This document shows positions 15,684 through 22,330 of a DNA stretch of 22,330 nucleotides, piece by piece; positions within the stretch are counted from its first letter, which is position 1; every line of letters begins with the position of its first letter. The notes under the pieces were generated by a model. The model was not told the DNA's origin, ran no database searches, and saw only the letters and a program-made list of their open reading frames with translations. This DNA comes from Verrucomicrobiota bacterium (GTDB taxonomy: Bacteria; Verrucomicrobiota; Verrucomicrobiae; Chthoniobacterales; UBA10450): positions 16,942-39,271 of the forward strand of contig QHOZ01000059.1 of NCBI GenBank assembly GCA_003219495.1, in the 5' to 3' direction. A program made the position numbers and the translations under genes.

Positions 15684-16580
15684 TTAAATGGGTCCGCGAT
15701 AACGACGCAGCTGGACTGCTGCGATGATAAATCCCGCGGCTACGATCAGTCCGATCCAAAGTCCCGGCGTCGCGAGAAATCTGCCGGGAGTCAGTTGCGA
15801 CAAATCGACCGAGATGCTCCGATGCATTTGGAAATCGAAGGCGGTGCTGCCCAGGTCGAGCAGACGATTCTTCAACATCGAGGCGAAGTAACTCGTGTTG
15901 AAAGTGATTTTTTCAAAAATGCCGATCGCGAGCGGCGGCAAAACGGCCCAGAGAAATGTCGCGCGCCGCGCGATGCCGGAGACCAACAACGCCCAGCCGT
16001 AAATCGGCGCGTGCCAGAGCGCGATCACGATGAGGCCGTAAAACAGGACGACCGATTCGCGAAGTAGATTGAAATTTTGCCACGTCGTTGCCGCGAGACC
16101 ACTTGGCGCGAGGACCGCGCTGCTCAGCAGGAGCAGGATGAATTGCGTTACGACCGCGACGACGAAAATCACTACCGGCAAAATTGCGAGCGTAACGATC
16201 GCCTTGGAAAGAACAGTTGTGAGGTCCGAGACCGGCAGCGATTTCCAAAACAAGATGCTTCGATCGCGGCGTTCACCGTAAAGCGCGTCTAGGCAGTAGA
16301 AGAAGCCGACGATGAACGCGGTGAGGATGAGCATCATCGCGACAATGTCGTAGGGCAGCTCGATCGCAGCGCGACGGCGCGCTTCATCAAGAATCATCGC
16401 ATTGCGTCTGCGTTCGGGGAGATGGCCGGCACTGATCAATGCTCCGAGCAAGATCACTCCGGAAACGATCATCGGCGCGATGTAGATCGATTTGTTCTCC
16501 CACAATTCGCGCAGGACCGACCAATACATCGGCTGCGTTGTCGATCTTGCGATGGATGCAGTGTTCGCTTCAGCGCTCAT
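15684..16580 (-). CDS. ABC transporter permease (ABC-2 type, YtrA-cassette style)
   Basis: This 298-residue membrane protein is the likely permease partner of the ATPase encoded just upstream. It has about six hydrophobic helices, the first at residues 32-52 (SIYIAPMIVSGVILLGALIS), and a conserved-looking loop LDALYGERRDRSILFWKSLPVSDLTTVLSKA, a pattern typical of ABC-2 permeases that follow a GntR/YtrA-type regulator. The C-terminus ends with a helix and a basic tail (LRRYRGPI). Its start overlaps the ATPase stop by four bases (ATGA), so the two are translationally coupled. Export of an antibiotic, peptide or lipid is typical for the family; the cargo here is unknown. Confidence 0.82.
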   Translation of the reverse strand: MSAEANTASIARSTTQPMYWSVLRELWENKSIYIAPMIVSGVILLGALISAGHLPERRRNAMILDEARRRAAIELPYDIVAMMLILTAFIVGFFYCLDALYGERRDRSILFWKSLPVSDLTTVLSKAIVTLAILPVVIFVVAVVTQFILLLLSSAVLAPSGLAATTWQNFNLLRESVVLFYGLIVIALWHAPIYGWALLVSGIARRATFLWAVLPPLAIGIFEKITFNTSYFASMLKNRLLDLGSTAFDFQMHRSISVDLSQLTPGRFLATPGLWIGLIVAAGFIIAAVQLRRYRGPI

Positions 16581-17482
16581 TTCGTTGCTCCTTCCTGCGA
16601 CGCCGTAGTCTCAGGCGAAGTCGGCGTCGGTTGGTTTTGATGATTCATCACCGCGACGAACAAATCGGCGATGCTCGGTGTGCGAACATCTCCGAGCGCG
16701 GCGAGCTGGTTGCGGTCGACTTGATCGAACAAAAGCACACTGCGTCCAAAAACCTGGCGTTCCGAGATCGGCTTGAGCGAACGGGCGCCCGCGACGTGAT
16801 CGGGATGCACCATCACTTCGATGTAGCGCGCTTCGAATTCCTCCATTGTGCATTGGAGAACGATCCGGCCGTGATTGATGAAAATGAGATCGGTCAGAAC
16901 GTCCTGCACTTCTTCGACCTGGTGCGTCGTCACCAGAATCGTGCGGCTGTGATCGAAGTAATCGTTAAGGAGCGAGTCGTAGAATTGTTTCCGATACAAA
17001 ATATCGAGACCGAGCGTCGGTTCATCGAGCACGAGCAGCTTCGCATCGATCGCCATCACGATTGCGAGATGCATTTGCGCGACCATCCCCTTCGACAACT
17101 CGCGCACTTTGCTGTGCCGCTTGATCGTCGTCTTCGCGAGAAAACTTTCCGCTTTCGCGCGATCGAACTTCGGGTGAACGCCCGCGACGTAATCGAGCAA
17201 CTGCGTAACGCGGATCCAGCGCGGCAACACCGCAACGTCCGCGATGAATGAGACATCGCGCATGAGTTGCTCGCGCGCGGCCCACGGGTCGCGCCCGAGC
17301 ACTCTCAGTTCTCCTTGGTACGCGCTGAGGCCGAGGATCGCGTTGAGCATCGTCGTTTTGCCGGCGCCATTTGGTCCGATGATTCCAAGAATGCGGCCTT
17401 CCTCGACGCGAAGATCGACATTATCGAGCGCAACGGTTGTGCCGAAAGTTTTGCGAAGAGCGCGGGCTTCAATCGTGGTCAT
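16577..17482 (-). CDS. ABC transporter ATP-binding protein
   Basis: The 301-residue ATPase powers the coupled permease. Seen in order are Walker A GPNGAGKT (36-43), a signature motif LSKGM (129-133; a variant of LSGGQ), Walker B LLVLDEPT (149-156), the D-loop GLD (158-160) and the switch histidine H187 in TTHQVEE. After about residue 220 a C-terminal extension of some 80 residues has no clear motif, as in other exporters of this type. The ATG at 17480-17482 has AAGGA six to seven bases upstream and lies inside the end of the GntR gene (14-base overlap), while the stop overlaps the permease start. This GntR-ATPase-permease order is that of YtrA-type cassettes. Confidence 0.92.
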   Translation of the reverse strand: MTTIEARALRKTFGTTVALDNVDLRVEEGRILGIIGPNGAGKTTMLNAILGLSAYQGELRVLGRDPWAAREQLMRDVSFIADVAVLPRWIRVTQLLDYVAGVHPKFDRAKAESFLAKTTIKRHSKVRELSKGMVAQMHLAIVMAIDAKLLVLDEPTLGLDILYRKQFYDSLLNDYFDHSRTILVTTHQVEEVQDVLTDLIFINHGRIVLQCTMEEFEARYIEVMVHPDHVAGARSLKPISERQVFGRSVLLFDQVDRNQLAALGDVRTPSIADLFVAVMNHQNQPTPTSPETTASQEGATK

Positions 17483-17789
17483 GGTTAATCCTTTTCCGTT
17501 TTGGAACGTCGCGTTGCTGCGGGGTGGGGAAGTCGCCGTTGAGCAGATGCTCGCGCGCGCCCCGTTTCACGAACATTCCGAGGCCCCGCCGTTTCTCGAC
17601 CAACTCTTCATCGACCAGTTCCTGGTAAGCTTTCAAAACGGTGAGCGGATTGATCCGGTAATCGGCCGCAACCGTTCGCACCGAGGGAAGCGGATCTTCT
17701 TCTTTAAGAACGCCGTCCAGAATCATGTGCACGACGCGATCGCGGAGCTGTCGATAGATCGGCTGACCATCATTCCATTCACGCGCCAT
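17469..17789 (-). CDS. GntR-family regulator, YtrA subfamily
   Basis: This 106-residue protein is a short GntR regulator: a winged helix-turn-helix (QPIYRQLRDRVVHMILDGVL, then LPSVRTVAADYRINPLTVLKAYQEL at about 34-58, and the wing VEKRRGLGMFV) with only a small C-terminal part and no large effector domain, as in the YtrA subfamily. Such regulators usually repress an ABC exporter operon and are relieved by cell-envelope stress or antibiotics. It is first in the eight-gene minus-strand run and overlaps the ATPase gene by 14 bases. A perfect 14-bp palindrome lies 75 bases upstream of its start and is its most likely operator. Confidence 0.9.
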   Translation of the reverse strand: MAREWNDGQPIYRQLRDRVVHMILDGVLKEEDPLPSVRTVAADYRINPLTVLKAYQELVDEELVEKRRGLGMFVKRGAREHLLNGDFPTPQQRDVPKRKRINHDHD

Positions 17790-17863
17790 TTCGTGCTCCG
17801 AATCCTGGTGACGACGGTCGCTTGCTCGAGCGCGTCCCTTGGTGTTTGCCTCTCATGTAGTCA

Positions 17864-17877
17864 TATAGTTAACTATA
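17864..17877. promoter_or_regulatory. Perfect palindrome in the GntR/cyclase divergent promoter region
   Basis: TATAGTTAACTATA is a perfect 14-bp palindrome between the divergent GntR and cyclase genes. A TTGCCT -35-like box faces it on each side: plus strand at 17846-17851 and minus strand at 17888-17893, at almost equal distances, so the palindrome would cover the -10 regions in both directions (for the minus strand AACTAT at 17865-17870, 17-base spacing). This suggests an operator for the GntR protein that may also touch the cyclase promoter. The -10 matches are weak. Confidence 0.5.
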
Positions 17878-18014
17878 ACACCATTTCAGGCAAGCTTTTT
17901 TTAGACGTCACTAATCCGACCCGCTCGCTGGCTCACGATCAACAAAAATTGAGGATCGACGAGCTGCGCTGTAACGCCGTTTTGGTTCGCCAACAATGTT
18001 TTGGTAGCGCGCAA

Positions 18015-20066
18015 ATGAGCGTCGCACCAGAGCAACGTCACCTGGCCGCGATCATGTTTACGGACTTCGTGGGCTACAGCGCGGTCGCGCAAGAGGACGA
18101 AGCGCTCGCACTGGAGCTGCTTGATGAGCACCGAAAAATTCTTCGTTCGCTTTTCCCGAAATTTTCCGGAACTGAAATCAAAACAATCGGCGATGCGTTT
18201 CTAGTGGAATTTGGCAGCGCATTAAACGCTGCGAATTGCGCGCTAGAAATTCAGCGCACGCTAGCCAAACGAAATCACGACGTCTCGCCGGAGCGGCGCA
18301 TCGAACTAAGGATCGGCATTCACCTCGGTGATGTGACGCATCGCGACAACGACGTCTACGGTGACGGAGTAAATATCGCATCGCGAATTCAGCCGGTCGC
18401 CACATCCGGCGGGATCTGCATTTCTACCGATGTGGAGCGGCAAATTCGGAATGCTTTCGCGCCGCCACTGGAGAAACTTGCGCCGGCCGAGTTGAAAAAC
18501 ATTCAAGCCCCGATGGATTTATTTCGAGTCGTATTGCCGTGGGAAAAAGTAAGGCGCGCCGAGGTGGCGCAGCCGCGGCGGAGCAATCGAACGTTGATGA
18601 TGTCAATCCTGGCATTGTCGATCTTGCTGGTCGCGAGTGCGGTTTGGTTCTGGCGAGCGCATTCGCACAACGCACCGACATCGAAATCGGTCGCAGTGTT
18701 GCCGTTCGTCAATATGAGCGCCGACAAGGAGAACGAATATCTCAGCGACGGGATGACCGAAGATCTCTGCACCGCGTTAACGCAGGTGAAAGGATTGCAC
18801 GTGCCGGCGCGCACATCGTCGTTCGCATTCAAAGGCAAAACGGAAGACATCCGGAAAATCGGCGAGCAATTAAATGTCGCGACCGTGCTCGAAGGCAGCG
18901 TGAGTAAAGCGGGCAACAGGCTGCGCATTACCGCGCAGCTTATTAATGTCGCAGACGGATTCCATCTTTGGGCGGCAAATTACGATCGTGACATGACGGA
19001 TATCTTGCAGATTCGCAGTGAGATTTCACGGCAGGTGGTCGATGCACTGAAGGTGCAGCTCGGTGTCGAGGAAACACAGCGCCTAACGAAAGCGCCGACA
19101 GAAACTTCCGACGCGTATCAGACCTATTTGTTAGGCCGGTACGAATTTAATAAATTCACCGAGGCGGGTTTCAACAAAGCGATCGAGCATTTTCGCCACG
19201 CGCTCGATGTCGATCCAAACTTCGCGCTGGCCAACGCCGGGCTGGCCGACGCTTTCAATCTCCTCGGTTACTGGAATTTTGCGCCGCCGAGCGCGGCTTT
19301 CCCCGAAGCGAAACGCGCAGCAGAGCGCGCACTCCAGATCGATCCAAACTTGGCGGAAGCTCATAGCGCGCTTGGTTTCGTCACTTACGAGTACGCGTGG
19401 CGTTACGCCGACGCCGAGCGCGAGTTGGCCGAAGCGGTGCGATTGAATCCGAAATCTGCCGATGCGCGCCTGATCTATGGCGAGTTTCTCATTTTCATGA
19501 ATCGCTTTTCGGAAGCGCACGAGCAACTCGATCACGCTCGCCAGTCTGACCCGTTGTCGCCGCACTACCTGGTCGACCTCGCGACCTGGTTTTGGTTTCA
19601 GCGACAAACGGATCCCGCGGTCGCCGAATTACAGAAGGCGATCGAAATGGATCCGGACAATGGCCTCACGCATCATTTCATCGCGTATGTGCTGCTTAGG
19701 GTGAATCGCGTTCCGGAAGCGATCGGACACATCGAGCGAGCGATTGCACTCGGTGGGGACCACACACCGGAACAGCTCGCCGATTTGAAACAAACATTCG
19801 AAACGCAGGGCGCGGCCGCGTTTTTCCGCAAGCAGGCGCAAATGGCGCAAGAGTTGAATGCGAAGGGGAAATATCGCTCACCCGTTTTGATCGCGCTCGC
19901 CTATACCTCGGCGGGCGACAATGACGAAGCCCTGACTTCGTTGGAAAAAGCGGTGGCGATGCGCGCGCCCTGGTTGCCAGAGTTAAAATTGGAGCCTACC
20001 TACGACCCGATTCGAAACGACCCGCGATTTGTGACGTTGCTAAAAAAAGTCGGACTCGAAAAGTAA
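18015..20066 (+). CDS. Class III adenylate cyclase fused to TolB-like and TPR regions
   Basis: This 683-residue protein makes cAMP from ATP. The N-terminal cyclase domain (residues 5-170) has all six canonical residues: metal ligands D17 (FTDFVGYS) and D60 (KTIGDAF), adenine-selecting K56 and D113 (DVYGDGVN), and transition-state N120 and R124 (VNIASR). The K/D pair favours ATP over GTP. One transmembrane helix (about 196-216) separates it from a TolB/FlgO-like domain (KSVAVLPFVNMSADKENEYL to VVDALKVQLG, about 228-350), followed by several TPR-type repeats (for example IEHFRHALDVDPNFALANAG) to the end. The cyclase is thus cytoplasmic and the rest likely outside. The ATG at 18015 is chosen because homology begins there; the frame is open far upstream but that part overlaps the GntR and ABC genes. 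The gene is divergent from the GntR operon. Confidence 0.9.
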   Translation: MSVAPEQRHLAAIMFTDFVGYSAVAQEDEALALELLDEHRKILRSLFPKFSGTEIKTIGDAFLVEFGSALNAANCALEIQRTLAKRNHDVSPERRIELRIGIHLGDVTHRDNDVYGDGVNIASRIQPVATSGGICISTDVERQIRNAFAPPLEKLAPAELKNIQAPMDLFRVVLPWEKVRRAEVAQPRRSNRTLMMSILALSILLVASAVWFWRAHSHNAPTSKSVAVLPFVNMSADKENEYLSDGMTEDLCTALTQVKGLHVPARTSSFAFKGKTEDIRKIGEQLNVATVLEGSVSKAGNRLRITAQLINVADGFHLWAANYDRDMTDILQIRSEISRQVVDALKVQLGVEETQRLTKAPTETSDAYQTYLLGRYEFNKFTEAGFNKAIEHFRHALDVDPNFALANAGLADAFNLLGYWNFAPPSAAFPEAKRAAERALQIDPNLAEAHSALGFVTYEYAWRYADAERELAEAVRLNPKSADARLIYGEFLIFMNRFSEAHEQLDHARQSDPLSPHYLVDLATWFWFQRQTDPAVAELQKAIEMDPDNGLTHHFIAYVLLRVNRVPEAIGHIERAIALGGDHTPEQLADLKQTFETQGAAAFFRKQAQMAQELNAKGKYRSPVLIALAYTSAGDNDEALTSLEKAVAMRAPWLPELKLEPTYDPIRNDPRFVTLLKKVGLEK

Positions 20067-20201
20067 CTTTGTCGTTATGCCCTGTCGCTCACCACGCGAG
20101 TGGCGGCTTACATTTTCAATTGGGCGATGGCTTTTTCGCATTTGGATGGCGGGGGATCTTCGTGGCGGGCGCGCGCGAAATAGATAAAGTCGTGACATCG
20201 T

Positions 20202-22097
20202 ATGATCACACACACGAGCCGCGCAATGAGGTGGCAACGTTCCTTTTGGTCATTGTTACTTGTGACAATTGTCGTCGCAGGACTTGTAGGGATCGAGTCC
20301 TCGCGCGCCACTAGCCAGGATGATCCGCCTGACGCGAGCGCGACCTCGACCGCGAAGATCGCGCCATGGGTGATCGAGCATACAGCCGAAGGTCAGCAAG
20401 CTGAGTTCATTGTCGTGCTCGCCGATCAGGCGGATTTAAGCCCGTCGAGTGTTTTGGCGACAAAAAGCGAGAAGAGTCGGTACGTGCATGATGCGCTATG
20501 GACGAAAGCTCAGACGGCACAAGGCCCAGTCTTGGAATGGCTGGATGGTCAAGCGATCGAGCATCGTTCTTTCTATATAGTAAATGCGATTTGGCTAAAA
20601 GGTACGCGTGAGATTGCCGAAGCGCTTGCCGCTCGGCCGGATGTGTTGCGTGTGGAGGGTAATCCGCGAATCCGAAATTTTCCTCAACCACTTCCGGTCG
20701 TCGACGCGCCTTCGCTTCCTGAGGCTCCAGCGGTGGTTGAACCGGGCATTGCTTACACGCACGCGCCTGCGGTCTGGGCCCTCGGGTTCACTGGTCAGGG
20801 CATAGTTGTCGCGGGCGCCGACACCGGATTCCGCTGGACTCATAACGCAATCAAGCCGCATTACCGCGGTTGGAATGGAACCGTGGCCGATCACAACTAC
20901 AATTGGCACGATTCGATCCACAACAGTGTCGGCAACCCGTGCGGCAACGACTCGCCTCAGCCGTGCGATGACGCCGGGCATGGCACTCATACAATTGGTA
21001 CCGCGATTGGTGATGATGGCGGCGCCAATCAGATCGGAATGGCGCCCGGCGCCCAGTGTATCGGTTGCCGCAATATGGACCAGGGCGACGGTACGCCCGC
21101 AAGATACATTGAATGCATGGAATTTTTCCTCGCGCCTTATCCTGTCGGCGGCACTCCAAGTCAGGGCGATCCAACGAAAGCGCCCGACATCACGAACAAC
21201 TCTTGGGGTTGCCCGCCATCGGAAGGTTGTTCAGCTACGACTCTGCAAGCTGCAGTCGAAGCTCAACGCGCTGCCGGCATCGCGATGGTTGTCTCCGCAG
21301 GTAATTCCGGCCCGGGCTGTTCGACGATTGTCGATCCTCCATCGATCTATGATGCTCCCGGCACGAACACTCGCTCGAGCCTCAATTCTTCCGACAGCGC
21401 TTATGGAAGTCTTAGCGGCACGTCGATGGCAAGTCCGCACATCGCGGGCGCAGTGGCTTTGCTCTGGTCGGCCCGGCCAGAGTTTCGGCACAATGTCGAT
21501 GCGACCGAAGCCGCTTTGAACGACTCCGCACCGCATATTCTCAACGGTGCTTGCGACGGCATTCCGGTGACGCCTAACAACACCTACGGAAACGGCCGAG
21601 TCGATATTCTTGCTGCCGTGAACGAACCCTCTCCAACTCCGACGGCGACGCCAACGCCGACTCCTACTCCTACTCCAACCGCGACACCCACGCCGACTGC
21701 AAGTCCGACGGTTACTCCTACCCCAACGCCATGCGGCGCTCCAACTGGCACCCTGGCTGATGGCAACGGAACGATCGGGGTGAGTGGCGGGCAGGCTTCC
21801 TTCAGTTTTCATGTTGAGCCCGGCTCGGGAAAAAAGGCGTTTAAGAAAAATTCCTTCAGCTATAGCGATCCCGCCGGCGGCGTCAGTTTCACCGGCACAA
21901 AAGTCGGTGCGCTCATGATCAGCGGAAACCACGCGCAGTTTTCCGGTGGAGCGAAGCTTGGCCGACGCAACAATGTTACATTCACCGTGAACGTGGATGA
22001 TGTCGGAAGTTGCCCGGACGATTTCACGATCCAGTTAAGCAACGGCTACACTCGCAGCGGAAATCTCACCAGCGGCGACATCTCCATTCATAACTAA
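20202..22097 (+). CDS. Secreted S8 subtilisin-like serine protease with PT linker and C-terminal beta domain
   Basis: This 631-residue protein is an exported peptidase of the bacillopeptidase F type. It has a signal sequence (hydrophobic core about 16-30), a propeptide/inhibitor I9-like region (about 66-155), and a catalytic domain with D207 (GADTGFRW), H260 (GHGTH), oxyanion N332 (NNSWG) and S408 (GTSMASPH). A PT-rich linker (476-510) leads to a beta-rich C-terminal domain that ends DFTIQLSNGYTRSGNLTSG, resembling the post-COAP-1 type domain. Between IYDA and PGTNTRSS (residues 381-392) the block normally holding the SVGA and FSSRGP motifs is missing, about 35-40 residues in frame, so activity is doubtful. 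ATG 20202 is the furthest upstream; ATG 20226 (residue 9) is an equal alternative, and neither has a good ribosome site. Confidence 0.87.
   Translation: MITHTSRAMRWQRSFWSLLLVTIVVAGLVGIESSRATSQDDPPDASATSTAKIAPWVIEHTAEGQQAEFIVVLADQADLSPSSVLATKSEKSRYVHDALWTKAQTAQGPVLEWLDGQAIEHRSFYIVNAIWLKGTREIAEALAARPDVLRVEGNPRIRNFPQPLPVVDAPSLPEAPAVVEPGIAYTHAPAVWALGFTGQGIVVAGADTGFRWTHNAIKPHYRGWNGTVADHNYNWHDSIHNSVGNPCGNDSPQPCDDAGHGTHTIGTAIGDDGGANQIGMAPGAQCIGCRNMDQGDGTPARYIECMEFFLAPYPVGGTPSQGDPTKAPDITNNSWGCPPSEGCSATTLQAAVEAQRAAGIAMVVSAGNSGPGCSTIVDPPSIYDAPGTNTRSSLNSSDSAYGSLSGTSMASPHIAGAVALLWSARPEFRHNVDATEAALNDSAPHILNGACDGIPVTPNNTYGNGRVDILAAVNEPSPTPTATPTPTPTPTPTATPTPTASPTVTPTPTPCGAPTGTLADGNGTIGVSGGQASFSFHVEPGSGKKAFKKNSFSYSDPAGGVSFTGTKVGALMISGNHAQFSGGAKLGRRNNVTFTVNVDDVGSCPDDFTIQLSNGYTRSGNLTSGDISIHN
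21627..21731 (+). repeat. PT-rich low-complexity linker repeat inside the subtilase gene
   Basis: About 105 bases encode an almost pure alternation of Pro and Thr with some Ala and Ser (for example PTPTPTPTPTAT). The DNA is an imperfect six-base tandem repeat of the CCNACN type, so it can slip in replication and in assembly. It joins the protease to the C-terminal domain. Confidence 0.85.
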
Positions 22098-22139
22098 CCG
22101 TCGGGCTGACAGCTTTCCTTAGAGGTTTTAAGTTTCGTC

Positions 22140-22330
22140 ATGTCGTCGTCGCATCTTCCGCACGAGCAAAACGCTTCCGGCGAGTTCCAGCGTCAGGAAG
22201 ATGCGTTCCGCGAATGGATCTCGAATGATGGATCGACAGCGTACCCGGCGGCAGCCGGTCGTTATCATCTTTACGTTTCGCTCGCGTGTCCGTGGGCCAG
22301 TCGCACTGTGATCCTTCGGAAACTCAAAGG
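22140..22330 (+). CDS. Glutathionyl-hydroquinone reductase (Xi-class GST), 5' part cut by window edge
   Basis: The frame is open from ATG 22140 to the window edge, giving 63 complete codons. The protein begins MSSSHLPHEQNASGEFQRQE, then FREWISNDGS and GRYHLYVSLACPWASRTVIL. The CPWA motif with C50 is the catalytic cysteine site of YqjG/ECM4-type glutathione S-transferases, which reduce glutathionyl-hydroquinones. The thioredoxin-fold remainder and the helical domain are outside the window. It starts 42 bases after the subtilase stop in the same direction; AGAGG lies about 14 bases upstream of the ATG, a loose ribosome site. Shared transcription with the subtilase is possible but not shown. Confidence 0.85.
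   Translation, partial: MSSSHLPHEQNASGEFQRQEDAFREWISNDGSTAYPAAAGRYHLYVSLACPWASRTVILRKLK

Noticed and set aside
16439..17251. 270-codon plus-strand ORF opposite the ABC genes
   Set aside because: Its sequence is rich in Arg, His and Glu with no fold pattern and lies antisense to clear ABC transporter genes.
17244..18014. Long open frame extending the cyclase upstream by 257 codons
   Set aside because: It runs antisense through the ABC ATPase and GntR genes, and cyclase homology begins right at ATG 18015.
21627..21731. Tandem repeat that could suggest a CRISPR array or VNTR locus
   Set aside because: It has no spacers and encodes a PT linker in frame within the subtilase.

Overview
The window is about 22 kb of moderately GC-rich, gene-dense bacterial DNA, most likely from a soil verrucomicrobium (Chthoniobacterales/Spartobacteria-like). 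This is an inference from gene content: DUF4386 membrane proteins, a RedB-type protein next to a hybrid kinase, a cyclase/TolB-like/TPR fusion, a PT-linker subtilase, and AT-poor codons. There is no rRNA or other marker that would settle the taxonomy. I found no mobile element, CRISPR array, tRNA or rRNA. No stretch over 300 bases lacks a gene; the largest gaps are 17790-18014 (divergent promoter region), 320-467 (nusA leader), 20067-20201 and 6953-7055, and in the last two I see nothing definite.

Layout: (1) 1-319, minus: the 5' end of nusA, with a candidate promoter and a strong terminator-like hairpin in its leader. (2) 468-1898, plus: a membrane glycosyltransferase of the ArnT/GT39 type. 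(3) 1909-6952, plus: a MarR/SlyA-type regulator, an RND adaptor and an RND permease. A palindrome with an exact SlyA-like core sits in the marR promoter. The permease is broken near its 3' end by a frameshift combined with a missing conserved segment. (4) 7056-10785, plus: redB, a hybrid histidine kinase and a stand-alone receiver protein, all overlapping, which probably form one signalling unit. (5) 10845-17789, minus: a compact eight-gene run, in transcription order GntR regulator, ABC ATPase, ABC permease, DUF4386, membrane-anchored MDR oxidoreductase, DUF4386, MDR, MDR. (6) 18015-20066, plus: an adenylate cyclase fused to TolB-like and TPR regions, divergent from the GntR gene across a perfect 14-bp palindrome. 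(7) 20202-22097, plus: a secreted subtilase with a PT-rich linker. (8) 22140 to the end, plus: the 5' end of a glutathionyl-hydroquinone reductase.

The most unusual item is the minus-strand run. It combines a YtrA-type GntR/ABC cassette with two repeats of a DUF4386-plus-MDR pair and a third MDR copy. All three MDR enzymes carry an N-terminal transmembrane anchor followed by an STNDC motif, and their predicted orientation puts a nicotinamide-cofactor enzyme outside the cytoplasm. The job of this cluster is not known to me. A second theme is that three genes (RND permease, middle MDR, subtilase) each lack a family-conserved internal block. This could be real gene decay or an assembly fault and should be checked on reads before biology is built on it.
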